A stretch of 64,000 nucleotides of DNA from DASPSM01 sp963800135 (GCA_963800135.1 CAWCZR010000006.1:310001-374000); one strand, 5' to 3'; shown: positions 18,791-27,144, numbered from the stretch's first letter. Numbers and translations: made by a program. The notes: generated by a model from the letters alone, not told the origin.

Positions 18791-20383
18791 CTATTTCGCG
18801 AACGCGATCCTGCGTTGGGGATAGTCAAAGACGATCTTCATCCCTTTAAGGATTCCCGCGCCGAACGTGCCGGCAACGTACGGATCGTCGAGTGCACCCT
18901 CGTGCGGAGCCAGAAAGACGGCGTTCAAATTGTTTAGCCGTCGCTGGCCGACTTGAAACCATTCGAGCTGGCCGAGCTGCGCGTCGAACCTGCCCCCCAC
19001 GCCGCCGACTTTGATGGGCCTCGTCCGGCGATGCTCGAGCAGTTTGAGCTCGGCGACGGCCGGCGCGTGAAAGACGACATTCGATCCGGCTCCGGTGTCG
19101 AATTGGAACAGCGCGTCGTGCCCGCCCTCGAACGTCGCCTGCACGCAGGGAATTTTGCGATTGAGCCGCAACTCTTGCCAATGGCCGCTCGCGAGCGCGT
19201 AACCGTTCGGGTCGTGGCAGGACGCAGTCAACGTTTCGAGATCGAGCTCGACGACGGCTCGGCTGAAGAGGTCGTAGCCGCACGTGCCGACGAGGTCCAA
19301 GCCGAACAGCTTTTTCATCGCGTCGCAAAAAGCCTGCGGCAGCTCGACGTAGACGCTGTCGTGAATCGTGATTGAGCCCAACTCGAACGTGCGGCCTTGA
19401 TAGAGCTGGCCCAGGCCGACCTTCCCCGCGCCCCCCTGCACCACCTGGCCGAACGCCGGCATGGCCAATCGCTGGGCGAGCGTGGGCGAAATCGTCATGC
19501 CTGCGCCGGTTCCCGTGTCGAGGGCGAACCAGCCGACGTCGACGCCGTTCACTTTGGGGCGCACGAACAGGTGTCCGCCGGTCGCTTGTTTCACCTCGAA
19601 GCGCTCGGGGCCGGTCGCACGAAACTCGGTATCGCGCGGGCGTTCGAGTCTGGGTTTAAACGGATCGTCCGTCGTTGCCCGCGCGGGACGCACGTCGCGG
19701 ATTTCGTAGGTGTCGGCCGCGCCGCCCAGGTGGTGGATCGTGCGCTGCGGCAGGGTCATGCCGAGGTGGACGCGGTAGTCGCCGAACTCCCAGATCTCGT
19801 CCGTGCCGAGGCGGCGCGCCGTCAATCGACTCGGCAGCCAGGTCGCCCGATCGACGTCGAGGTCCAGCTCGCGCAGGCCCTGCTTGAGCTTCAAGTGCAG
19901 TCGCAGCTGCGACGTGTTGCCGGTGTTCTCTCGGATTGCGATGTGGAACGGGCCGTCTTCGGCTAGCCAGCGGCCCGTGCGGACCCACATTTCCGTTTGC
20001 ACCGTCTCGAGATCGGCCAGATCGAGCACGCGGGGGGTGCCAGACCAATCGACGCCCCAGGCCGTCGTGCCGTCGAACCCGACGACTTGGTCCCGCGCCA
20101 GGCGAATCGTCTGCACGAATCTTCCCCGCGAATCGCTCAGCAGCGTGTGCGGCCCCGACAGACCCTGATACTGGGCCACGCCTTCAATGAGCACGCCGTG
20201 CGGGAAGGCGGCGAGCGCCGGGGAGCCCATCGCGTGGCGAATCCGGGCCAGGATCGTCGCCGTATTGTCTCGTTCGGCCGCGGCCGCGCCCGTCGTCTGC
20301 ATCAGCACCGAAGCGATTGTGACAAAGATCAGACCGAGGGCCGAGAGCGGCGCGGTTGACGTCAGCGAATTAGCGAGCACCAT
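18791..20383 (-). CDS. Secreted retropepsin-like aspartyl protease
   Basis: 530 residues with an N-terminal hydrophobic signal segment (about 15-37, ending AAAAE). The C-terminal half has two aspartyl-protease lobes, with ALDTGTGAGMTIS (about 285) and QFDTGAGSNVVFH (about 435), each a D-T-G catalytic motif. This fits the bacterial retropepsin-like family of exported peptidases. The N-terminal 240 residues resemble a beta-rich lipoprotein-carrier-like region rather than a known prodomain. Its ATG (20383) lies 14 bases inside the end of the upstream regulator gene, so the two are translationally coupled. Substrate unknown. Confidence 0.82.
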   Translation of the reverse strand: MVLANSLTSTAPLSALGLIFVTIASVLMQTTGAAAAERDNTATILARIRHAMGSPALAAFPHGVLIEGVAQYQGLSGPHTLLSDSRGRFVQTIRLARDQVVGFDGTTAWGVDWSGTPRVLDLADLETVQTEMWVRTGRWLAEDGPFHIAIRENTGNTSQLRLHLKLKQGLRELDLDVDRATWLPSRLTARRLGTDEIWEFGDYRVHLGMTLPQRTIHHLGGAADTYEIRDVRPARATTDDPFKPRLERPRDTEFRATGPERFEVKQATGGHLFVRPKVNGVDVGWFALDTGTGAGMTISPTLAQRLAMPAFGQVVQGGAGKVGLGQLYQGRTFELGSITIHDSVYVELPQAFCDAMKKLFGLDLVGTCGYDLFSRAVVELDLETLTASCHDPNGYALASGHWQELRLNRKIPCVQATFEGGHDALFQFDTGAGSNVVFHAPAVAELKLLEHRRTRPIKVGGVGGRFDAQLGQLEWFQVGQRRLNNLNAVFLAPHEGALDDPYVAGTFGAGILKGMKIVFDYPQRRIAFAK

Positions 20384-20966
20384 GGCGAAATACCCTTCGT
20401 TTCACGCAGGGAGCCAGAACAATCGTGAGCGCATGGGGACGGCCACGCTTCACGTTGCTGTCAGCAGTCAGGAGCTGCTCGATCTGTCCGAGCAAACGGT
20501 GCAGTTCGACAAGCCCTTTGTCCGTCAGCCAGACTTTCTGACGCGAGGCACGGATGTTGGGCAGCCCCCGCGTCAGGGTGAGGGCGTCGGTTTCGATCGC
20601 CGTTTTGAATTCGCGGTGCGCCAGTCGCAGGACAGCCGAGCCGGCGCGAACGGCGGCCGCCTTGCTCTCGGCGGACTTGGCGTCGAGGCGGCCGGCGATT
20701 CGTTCGGCCGTCAGTTCGTAGACGGCCTCCGTCCGCCGGCCAACTTTGCGATGTTGGCGCTCGACCACGATGCCCGCCTTGAGCAGCGTCCGCACGTGGT
20801 GATAAAGCCCGTCGGCCGGCCGGTCCAACTGGGCGGCCAACTCGCGAATTGATCGCGGACCGTGCGTGCGCAGGGCGCCGATGATCTCCATCCGCAACGG
20901 CGAAGCGATCGCGGCCAGCCGCCGCCGCTCGCCAAGACAGTCCGCCTTTGTCGGTTTTTGTTTCAC
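20370..20966 (-). CDS. ArsR-like winged-helix transcriptional regulator
   Basis: 198 residues from GTG 20966. The winged helix spans about 15-95: RRLAAIASPLRMEIIGALR, SIRELAAQLDRPADGLYHHV (recognition helix) and LLKAGIVVERQHRKVGRRTE (wing). The rest is helical, presumably for dimerisation; no metal-binding Cys cluster is visible. A promoter and a strong inverted repeat overlap just upstream, suggesting autorepression. The predicted transcription start falls at or near the GTG, so the mRNA may be leaderless. The gene overlaps the aspartyl protease gene, which it probably controls. Confidence 0.82.
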   Translation of the reverse strand: MKQKPTKADCLGERRRLAAIASPLRMEIIGALRTHGPRSIRELAAQLDRPADGLYHHVRTLLKAGIVVERQHRKVGRRTEAVYELTAERIAGRLDAKSAESKAAAVRAGSAVLRLAHREFKTAIETDALTLTRGLPNIRASRQKVWLTDKGLVELHRLLGQIEQLLTADSNVKRGRPHALTIVLAPCVKRRVFRHGAR

Positions 20967-20972
20967 GCTTCC

Positions 20973-21016
20973 AAGATACTGACCATTGTTGAAAAAGTCA
21001 ACAATTTTTCAACAAT
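20973..21016 (-). promoter_or_regulatory. Promoter and overlapping operator of the winged-helix regulator/protease operon
   Basis: On the minus strand, TTGACT (21001-20996), a 17-base spacer and TATCTT (20978-20973) form a good sigma70-type promoter. Overlapping it is a perfect 12-bp inverted repeat, ATTGTTGAAAAA (20985-20996) and TTTTTCAACAAT (21005-21016), 8 bases apart. A third half-site TCAACAA at 20998-21004 makes a second, overlapping dyad. Bound protein would cover the -35 and spacer, so repression by the adjacent regulator is the simplest reading. Confidence 0.7.
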
Positions 21017-21089
21017 CAGTTCCGCGACGGCAATTGGCGGCGCGGCGGTGAGATGGGATCTGAGCGAAGGCTTGACCGGCTGCACGACT

Positions 21090-21214
21090 CGGCGAGCCGG
21101 CGGCGTCAGCCGGCGGGTGCTTCAGCTCGAGACCGGCGATCAATGATTTGATGTGCCACGAAGGGACACGAATCGAATCGAAGCACCATCGGGCTGACGC
21201 CCGACGCTCGCCGG
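21090..21214. repeat. REPIN-like element: inverted pair of hairpins with GGCGTCAGCC core (family 2)
   Basis: The left unit (21090-21123) reads CGGCGAGC, then GGCGTCAGCC inside a short stem, and ends GGTGCTTC. The right unit (21180-21214) is its imperfect reverse complement, sharing the same three blocks. Each core is itself a hairpin (GCCGGC/GCCGGC; CGGGC/GCCCG). A single related unit lies at 48287-48306. The overall size of 125 bases is close to the 121-base family 1 element. Confidence 0.65.
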
Positions 21215-21262
21215 TGCATCAGCCGATTTCGTCGGCGATTTGAGCGCGCAACTGGACCCGCG

Positions 21263-21637
21263 TCACCCCGGCAACGGCTGCCACAGTTCGAAGCGGTTGC
21301 CTTCCGGATCGGTGGCCCAGGCAAAGCGGCCGTAGTCGTAGTTTTCCACCTTGTCGTCGACGTGGGCGCCTGCCGCGCGGAGTTGAGCCAGCATGGCGTC
21401 GAGATCCCGCACTCGGTAGTTCACCATGAACGGCGAAGCCGTGCCGAAATACTTGGTGTCGGCCGGGAAGGTAGACCAAACCGTCATTTCGCCAGCCCCC
21501 TCAGAGAGGAAGGACGCGTAGGTCTGTCCATCTTCGAGGGGAATTCCCAAGCTCGTGCGATACCAGTCGGCCAACTTCTTCGGATCGCGGGCCTTCAAGA
21601 AAATGCCGCCGAGCACCGCGCGTTGCACAGATTCCAT
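21263..21637 (-). CDS. VOC (glyoxalase/bleomycin-resistance fold) protein
   Basis: 124 residues. The sequence shows the paired beta-alpha-beta-beta-beta pattern: GGIFLKARDPKKLADWYRTS, SPFMVNYRVRDLDAMLAQL, and the terminal ATDPEGNRFELWQP typical of the vicinal oxygen chelate superfamily. The final Glu of FELW is a likely metal ligand. Members act as lyases, dioxygenases or binding proteins on small molecules; the substrate is not readable. The gene stands alone between a repeat element and an unannotated 370-base gap. Confidence 0.85.
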   Translation of the reverse strand: MESVQRAVLGGIFLKARDPKKLADWYRTSLGIPLEDGQTYASFLSEGAGEMTVWSTFPADTKYFGTASPFMVNYRVRDLDAMLAQLRAAGAHVDDKVENYDYGRFAWATDPEGNRFELWQPLPG

Positions 21638-22007
21638 GGTCGAGTGTCCTGGATTTTTCGCGTCTTGTGGGAACGTCTAGCGGTTGCTGCGGGCAACACT
21701 GCCCGAATCGACGATTCCTGCGAAGAGTCCTTGGAAATTAGAGACCGGCATACGTCTTGTCCAACTGCTGTCGCTCACGGGGCGTCCGGCCAAATTGCTC
21801 TCGTTTGCCCGGAGAGTTTGCGCAGTCAGCCGCGTTCTCCGGCCGAATTTGGGCCTTGCTCGAACGCACCCTTGTCTTTACGGCCCCACCCCCTCCTACA
21901 ATTCACGCCGGGCGTTTTCGGTAACTGCCCGGCTTGCGGTGAGGCTGTCGCCACCGACTGCGGATCTTGCGTCGTTGCCCAGAAGTCGTCCCGACATCGA
22001 GCCGTCT
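21638..22007. other. Intergenic region, nothing recognised
   Basis: The 370 bases lie between the divergently oriented VOC gene and the membrane protein gene at 22008. A plus-strand open frame crosses it, but the translated residues look non-coding. I see no clear promoter, operator or repeat. Confidence 0.3.
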
Positions 22008-23132
22008 ATGAGCACGGATCAGCTTTCGCTCCGCTCACGAATCACGACCGGCGGCCTGGCCTTGGTCGCGTCGGCCGGACTGGTCGCGGTCTGGCTGTTG
22101 CTCGCTCGGGAATCGGCACCAGCGATCTCGGACGACGCACCCGCCTCGCCGCCGCCCACGCCGCAGATCGTTTTGCCCTCCGTCTCGAAGGAGGATTTCT
22201 ACGTCCGCGAGTTGGCGCCGTTGATCGACAAGGCGCGGGCCAGCAATCGCGCGAGTGCCGACAAGTCGCTCGTGCGGCTGCACCAGGAGTTCGATCGCTT
22301 TCGCACAGGCATCCCCGGCTTCGTCGACGACGTTTCTTCCTGGCGGACGCGGTTCGGCATTATTCGCCGCCTGGGCCGCGACAAATGGCAGAACTTCTGG
22401 AAGGCGGGCGACGACGCCGAGTCCGAGCGAGTCAAGAACTACATGGTCGCCAAGTTCGAGCGGCACATCCTCGCGCACGACGAGCTGCAAAAAGCCGTCG
22501 AGGCGAGCCTGGGCGAGTTCAAAGACGACGTGGCGGCGACGCGCAATCGGCTCTTGGCCGAGATGAATGTCGCCCTCACCACGGCCGACATGAAGCTGGA
22601 TTTTGCCAAGCCCGACTTCGTGGCGTTTCAGCGGGAGTTCGATCGTTTCATTGCCGAACGCGTCGAGACCGATGCGACCGATTCGCTGGTGAATGCCACC
22701 GTCAACCTGATCGGCAACGGCGTGGCCGGGTTCGCGGCGGAGCAACTCGTCGCGCAGCTCATCCTCCGCCTGGCGACCACCGAAGCGGTCACCGCCGGCG
22801 TGGAAGCGGCCGCGGCCGGAGGCTCGTCGACGGCGAGCAGCGCCGCGCTCGGCGGAGCGGCCGGCTGGCTGGGAGGGCCGATCGGGGCCGTTGTCGGCGT
22901 CGGGGCCGGGTTGGCCGTCGGCGCCGTGGTCGACTGGTGGGTGACGGACAAGTTCAAAACCAATCTGACCGAGCAATTGACCGCGTATTTGGACAATCTC
23001 GAACGCGATCTGGTCGACGGCGTGGCGGCCACGGCGGATCGACCCGCGCGGGTCGGTTTCCGCGAGGCCCTCAACCGCGCGGCCGACAAGTTCTACGACA
23101 TTCAAACACAGGCGGCGCTGCGAGCGCTCTAG
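22008..23132 (+). CDS. Membrane-anchored protein with C-terminal glycine-rich transmembrane segment, unknown function
   Basis: 374 residues. An N-terminal hydrophobic helix (about 14-34) is followed by a Pro-rich linker and a long charged helical domain (about 60-230). Then comes a Gly/Ala-rich hydrophobic stretch (GGAAGWLGGPIGAVVGVGAG, about 280-305), followed by VDWWVTDKF and a final helical part. The glycine-rich segment recalls glycine-zipper membrane helices. The start at ATG 22008 was chosen because upstream in-frame codons lie in non-coding-looking sequence. The next gene follows after 12 bases, so both are probably one operon. No family recognised. Confidence 0.7.
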   Translation: MSTDQLSLRSRITTGGLALVASAGLVAVWLLLARESAPAISDDAPASPPPTPQIVLPSVSKEDFYVRELAPLIDKARASNRASADKSLVRLHQEFDRFRTGIPGFVDDVSSWRTRFGIIRRLGRDKWQNFWKAGDDAESERVKNYMVAKFERHILAHDELQKAVEASLGEFKDDVAATRNRLLAEMNVALTTADMKLDFAKPDFVAFQREFDRFIAERVETDATDSLVNATVNLIGNGVAGFAAEQLVAQLILRLATTEAVTAGVEAAAAGGSSTASSAALGGAAGWLGGPIGAVVGVGAGLAVGAVVDWWVTDKFKTNLTEQLTAYLDNLERDLVDGVAATADRPARVGFREALNRAADKFYDIQTQAALRAL

Positions 23133-23144
23133 TGAGGCCAGGCC

Positions 23145-24074
23145 ATGAGAAGCTTTCGCAATTGGATGCTGTTGCCCCTCGCGACGCTGTTCTTCGCCGC
23201 GCCGCGCGGGCCGGTGCACGCGCAAGAGGGAACGCTCGTGCGGGCGGCGGCCAAAGAAGCGGTCGAGTTCTTCGCCGGCCAGGCCGAACGCCAGGGCGCG
23301 AAGACGATGGCCAAAGAGCTGGCCGAATTCGGCGGCGAAACGGCCGTTCGGGACGTGTTCGAGCAGGTGGCCCGCGAAAGCGGTGAGGCCGGCGTCCAAA
23401 CGCTCGTTAAGCTCAGCAAGTCCTACGGCGTCGACGCGATTCGCGCGGCCCAAGTCGCACCGCGCCTCGCGCTCTTGGCCGAACGCGTTTCACCCTCGCT
23501 AGCCCCCAGCGCCCTGCGAGCCCTTTTGCGTCCCGAGGAGCGGGCCGTGCTCGAGCGGCTGGGCAGCGAGTTGACCCCCGCCGCGCTCGAGGCGGCCGCC
23601 CGGCATCCCGGCGTCGGCGTCGAGGTGGTCGAAAGGCTCGGCGCCGCTGGCGTTCAGGCGAGCAAACGCTACGACACCGACGCCGTCATCCAACTCGTGA
23701 AGTCCAGCGAAGCCAAAAGCTTCACGGCCCTGCCCGCGTCCGAGAAGACGGGCCTCCTAAAGCGGGTGGCCCAATTCATCGAGCAACATCCGAAGACCGT
23801 GCTCGGCGCCGCCGGCCTAGCTCTCTTCGTCCGCTACAAGGACGAACTCCTGGGCGACAAAGGCGAAATCATCACCGGCCCCGACGGCACGCCAATCTAC
23901 GTCCCCAAGACGGGCATCCTCGAACGCTCCTCCAACCGCATCCTCGAATGGCTCCTGCCAATCGCCGCGGCCATCGTCGCCCTCTGGGGCGCCAACCGCC
24001 TCTTCTGGGCGTGGAGATGGTCGAAAGTGTCGTACGCGGTGAAGACGGCGGGGTTGGCGTCGGCGCGAGATTGA
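23145..24074 (+). CDS. Exported helical protein with C-terminal membrane anchor, unknown function
   Basis: 309 residues. A signal peptide (WMLLPLATLFFAAPRGPVHA|QEG) precedes an Ala/Glu-rich helical body (about 30-215). A hydrophobic segment near 218-228 and another near 270-290 (ILEWLLPIAAAIVALWGANR) suggest C-terminal anchoring, ending in a basic tail. The body contains repeated short helices (e.g. VDAIRAAQVAPRLALLAE, ALRALLRPEERAVLERLG). It follows the gene at 22008 by 12 bases with the same orientation, so the two probably act together at the cell envelope. No known domain. Confidence 0.7.
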   Translation: MRSFRNWMLLPLATLFFAAPRGPVHAQEGTLVRAAAKEAVEFFAGQAERQGAKTMAKELAEFGGETAVRDVFEQVARESGEAGVQTLVKLSKSYGVDAIRAAQVAPRLALLAERVSPSLAPSALRALLRPEERAVLERLGSELTPAALEAAARHPGVGVEVVERLGAAGVQASKRYDTDAVIQLVKSSEAKSFTALPASEKTGLLKRVAQFIEQHPKTVLGAAGLALFVRYKDELLGDKGEIITGPDGTPIYVPKTGILERSSNRILEWLLPIAAAIVALWGANRLFWAWRWSKVSYAVKTAGLASARD

Positions 24075-24099
24075 CCCTGATCGGGCGAGAGGGACGTCG

Positions 24100-24135
24100 G
24101 GTGGCTGGGGTCGAACCGCTTCGGTTCGCCCCCAG
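24100..24135 (+). repeat. REP hairpin flanking the RAYT gene, left unit (family 1)
   Basis: Identical over 36 bases to 18649-18684. The head GGTGGCTGGGGTCG is followed by a near-perfect stem whose arms (CGAACCG / CGGTTCG) close on a CTT loop. It lies 13 bases beyond the RAYT stop codon. Confidence 0.8.
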
Positions 24136-24148
24136 GCATTTTCTCTGC

Positions 24149-24712
24149 TCAATCGAGCCAGTCGGGCGGGATCGAATCGGGGAGCAACGGGCCGTCCGTC
24201 TTACCCGAGAACCAACTCGCGCTTGACCACTTCCAATCGCATGCTGAATTGGCGAGACCCCGTCGCACTGGATTCATATGAATGTATTCGATCGTCGCCA
24301 AGAGCGTACTCGGCTTGACCAGATTTCGGTCGTAACCTCCTCCGCTCTGCCAAAATATGCGTTCCACTCTCTCGCCGCGTCGACGAGTAATTCGAGGAAT
24401 CCAGTCAGGCGCACGTTCCTCCAAGTACCGGATCGCCCGCTTGGCAACTGGACTCTTAATCGCTTTTCGGATGGCAGCGATGTCGTACTCTCGTCGGCGC
24501 GGAAACACGAGCAAGTGCGCATGGTCGGGCATGAAGACAAAGGCCCACAGCTGGAAGTCCAGTTTTATTCGCGCGGCATCGATGGAGCTTGCTAGCCAGC
24601 GCTGCGTTCTTTCCGCAGCGAGAAAACGGTAACCGTGGTAGCACGAAAATGTGAGGGCGTGAGCGTGCCCGGTCTCGTTGAACGTTCGCCGATGACGCCG
24701 CTTCGGGTGCAT
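24149..24712 (-). mobile_element. REP-associated tyrosine transposase (RAYT, Y1 family)
   Basis: 187 residues from ATG 24712; the in-frame region further upstream runs through the flanking REP and is not coding. Y1 (HUH) transposase features: ALTFSCYHGYRFL near the start, MPDHAHLLVFP with the His-x-His metal site, and AIEYIHMNPVRRGL with the catalytic tyrosine (about 145). The C-terminal DWKWSSASWF is typical of the IS200-like/RAYT branch. It is flanked by inverted family 1 REPs at 24100-24135 and 24783-24816, with no other cargo. It is expected to cut and move single-stranded REP DNA. The coding frame appears intact. Confidence 0.9.
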
Positions 24713-24782
24713 CAGGGCCACGCTAGGGCGCCGAGCGCTGTGATGCAATCTTGAAGTGAGCGACAACTCAGCGCCGGCAAAA

Positions 24783-24816
24783 CCTGGGGGCGGCGAAGAC
24801 GCCGACCCCAGCCACC
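24783..24816 (-). repeat. REP hairpin flanking the RAYT gene, right unit (family 1)
   Basis: On the minus strand it begins with the same head as the left unit, GGTGGCTGGGGTCG, then GGCGTCTTCGCC and CCCC. It closely matches the right unit at 18737-18769. The orientation is opposite to 24100-24135, so the RAYT gene sits inside an inverted REP pair. Confidence 0.75.
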
Positions 24817-24842
24817 CCTTGCGATGGGGCTCGGTCACTTCA

Positions 24843-25370
24843 TCACTCAGTTGGGCAACCGGATTCGTACCATTCACCGAGAGGGCGGCCGTCTGGGGTG
24901 TTGACCACAAACTCGTTGATGTCCTGCCACTGCTCTGAATGGTTACAGGGGACGATGGCGCAACACTTGCGTTTTTCCGATTCGGCGAAGTAGACGTTTA
25001 CGTGCCATCCGCCTTTATCGTCGATTTTAGGCTCGGTGAGCCTTTCATAGAGATCTCTTAGAAAACTCGCTTTGAATCGGAACAGATAGATCTCTTCGAG
25101 CGCGAAAAGAACGACGTAGTTGGCCTCATTTAGAAGGTCGAGCGGGATGCCGTACCAATATGAGGACTTCGTGTTCTTGTCCGGATCGGTGTTCTGATCC
25201 CGACCGATGAAAAGTACAGCGGCGTCATCTCCGGAATCAGGTGGGATCATCGGAATTAATCGACGCTCTTCATCGTCGGTGCCCTCGCCGTAACGAAAGT
25301 CGCACTTTTCCCACCCATCCTTCGTGAGCAGCTCCATTGCCGGGCTTAGGTCGATACACTTGAATACCAT
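24843..25370 (-). CDS. Hypothetical protein, visibly lower GC than its neighbours
   Basis: 175 residues from ATG 25370, with GGGGGA seven bases upstream (an ATG at 25391 is the alternative). An acidic soluble protein with no signal peptide or membrane segment; aromatic-rich stretches such as SSYWYGIPLDLLNEANYVV and CNHSEQWQDINEF. Base composition and codon use are less GC-rich than the surrounding genes, and it abuts the RAYT element, which suggests horizontal acquisition. It recalls small immunity or contact-dependent proteins in general shape, but no family is recognised. Confidence 0.65.
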   Translation of the reverse strand: MVFKCIDLSPAMELLTKDGWEKCDFRYGEGTDDEERRLIPMIPPDSGDDAAVLFIGRDQNTDPDKNTKSSYWYGIPLDLLNEANYVVLFALEEIYLFRFKASFLRDLYERLTEPKIDDKGGWHVNVYFAESEKRKCCAIVPCNHSEQWQDINEFVVNTPDGRPLGEWYESGCPTE

Positions 25371-25477
25371 CTTCCAATCCCCCTCTTTCAAAGCTCCTTA
25401 TCGCCACGCGACTATTTTCCGATTCGACGAACCGCATTGCAATCGGTTAGTCGCATGTGTCCGGGACCAACGTCGCG

Positions 25478-25792
25478 TCAATCGCGCGTGCGGGCAAACA
25501 CTCCATTTCCGCGGACCTGGACCTCGAACGTGCGCACGGGCTCAGTTGCCGGCATGCAGAGGGGTTTGCCGGTGCGGATGTCGAAGCGGGCTCCGTGGCG
25601 GGGGCAGGTGATTTCGCAGCCTTGGAGCGGGCCGTCGGTGAGGGGCTGGCCGTCGTGGGTGCAGACGTCTTCGATGGCGTAGAAGTCTTCGCCGACGCGC
25701 AGCAAGAGCGCGGGCGTTTCGTCGATGATCACCGATTTGCGCCCGCCCGGCGGCACTTCATCGACGTGGGCCACTTCTTCGAAGTCCGCCAT
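25478..25792 (-). CDS. Rieske [2Fe-2S] ferredoxin associated with the suf cluster
   Basis: 104 residues. The two Rieske half-sites are complete: CTHDGQ (C-x-H) and CPRHGARFD (C-x2-H), separated by about 16 residues. This matches small non-haem Rieske ferredoxins of the NirD/BphF type, electron carriers in the cytoplasm. The ATG is two bases beyond the sufD stop (TGACCATG), so it is the last gene of the suf operon and probably translationally coupled. A role as electron donor in cluster assembly is inferred from position. Confidence 0.9.
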   Translation of the reverse strand: MADFEEVAHVDEVPPGGRKSVIIDETPALLLRVGEDFYAIEDVCTHDGQPLTDGPLQGCEITCPRHGARFDIRTGKPLCMPATEPVRTFEVQVRGNGVFARTRD

Positions 25793-25794
25793 GG

Positions 25795-27144
25795 TCAGCG
25801 GCCAATTCCGAGCTTGCGTTCGACCGTCTTGCTGAGCGTGTCGCGGACGGCTTCGACCGGGATGCGGTCGTAGATCGAGTGGAAGAAACCCTCGACGATC
25901 ATGTGCATGGCCTCGAACCGCGACATGGCCCGGCACATGCAGTAGAAGATCTGCTCTTCGTCGACGCGGCCGGCCGTCGCGCCGTGCGTGCAGCGGACGT
26001 CGTCGGCCTCGATTTCCAGTCCGGGAATCGAGTCGGCTCGGGCCGTCGAGCTCAAGAGGAGCGCGTCGCTCCGCTGATAGCCGTCGGTCTTCTGGGCGGC
26101 TTTTTCGACTTTGATCATGCCCCGCCAGGTGACGCGGGCCTTGTCGCGAAGCACCTCTTTGTACAAGAGGTCGCTCGTCGTGCTGGGGGCCCGGTGCGTC
26201 TGCTGCGTGTAGTAGGAGATGTGCTGGCGGTCGGTGGCGAAGGTGACGCCGTTGACCTGGGCCTCGGCCCCCGCACCGTCGAGCGAGACGTGCTGGTGGA
26301 TGTGGGCCAGCCGCGCGCCCAGGCCGCCGACCGTCCACTGCAGGCGGGCCCCGCGATCGACGTGGCCGGCCTGATGGGCGAAGTGGTACGTCCGCGGGCT
26401 CCAGTTCTGCAGCTGCACGTAACGGAGCTGCGAGTTCGGACCAATCAACAGCTCGACCGCGCCGACGTGCAGCCCCGGGGCGTCGGCATGAGCCGAGGCC
26501 GTTTCTTCCAAGAGCGTGGCGGACGCATCTTCCTCGAGGATCACGAGCGTGTGGCTAAAGTCGGCTGCTCCCGCTTCGGAAAGGCCGATCAGGCTGTGTA
26601 ATGGTTCCGTGATCTCGACGCGCCGCGGGACGTAGAGCACGGTGCCGCCGGTCCAGAAGGCGGCATGCCAGGCGGAGAAGCGATTCGTCTCGGGCCGGAC
26701 GGCACGCGTCATCAGGTGCGGCTCGAAGATCGCGCGATGATCGCGAGCCAGCGTCGCCAGGTCGCCGAAGAGCACGCCTTGCCAAGACAGTTTTTCGTCG
26801 AGCGTGGCCCGCGTCGCTTGCCCGTTCACGTGGGCCACTCCGCCGGCGAAACTCGCGCGGTCGGCCAGGAGCGTCGCGAATTCCGCTGAGGCGGTGGCTG
26901 CCGTCGGGGGGATCAGCCGGTAATCGTCGGGCCGAAACGCACGCAGGTCGACCCGCTTGAATTCCTCCGGATCGAGGGGCGCGTTGAGCTTTTGCGAATA
27001 GATGTCGAACGCCTTGCGGCGTGCGTCGCTGATCCAGCCGGGTTCGTTGCGCGTTTTCAAAAACGCCTCGAACGCGGCGCGGTCGAAGGCAGACGATCGC
27101 GACGTCGAGATCGGTGAGGCGGGTGCGGTCGGTGGTGCAGTCAT
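25795..27144 (-). CDS. sufD: Fe-S cluster assembly protein SufD
   Basis: 449 residues, normal for SufD. The N-terminal helical part (FEAFLKTRNEPGWISDARRK) is followed by the beta-helix core shared with SufB (FWTGGTVLYVPRRVEITEPL, HTLVILEEDASATLLEE) and the C-terminal SufBD signature, with SIPGLEIEADDVRCTHGAT containing the conserved Cys-Thr-His-Gly. SufD pairs with SufB and SufC in the scaffold complex that builds Fe-S clusters. The frame is intact, unlike sufB and sufC next door. Confidence 0.95.
   Translation of the reverse strand: MTAPPTAPASPISTSRSSAFDRAAFEAFLKTRNEPGWISDARRKAFDIYSQKLNAPLDPEEFKRVDLRAFRPDDYRLIPPTAATASAEFATLLADRASFAGGVAHVNGQATRATLDEKLSWQGVLFGDLATLARDHRAIFEPHLMTRAVRPETNRFSAWHAAFWTGGTVLYVPRRVEITEPLHSLIGLSEAGAADFSHTLVILEEDASATLLEETASAHADAPGLHVGAVELLIGPNSQLRYVQLQNWSPRTYHFAHQAGHVDRGARLQWTVGGLGARLAHIHQHVSLDGAGAEAQVNGVTFATDRQHISYYTQQTHRAPSTTSDLLYKEVLRDKARVTWRGMIKVEKAAQKTDGYQRSDALLLSSTARADSIPGLEIEADDVRCTHGATAGRVDEEQIFYCMCRAMSRFEAMHMIVEGFFHSIYDRIPVEAVRDTLSKTVERKLGIGR

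Noticed and set aside
21362..23386. 674-codon plus-strand frame overlapping the gene at 22008
   Set aside because: Arg/Gly-rich translation without domains; the overlapping frame from 22008 has membrane segments, a sensible start and a partner gene.
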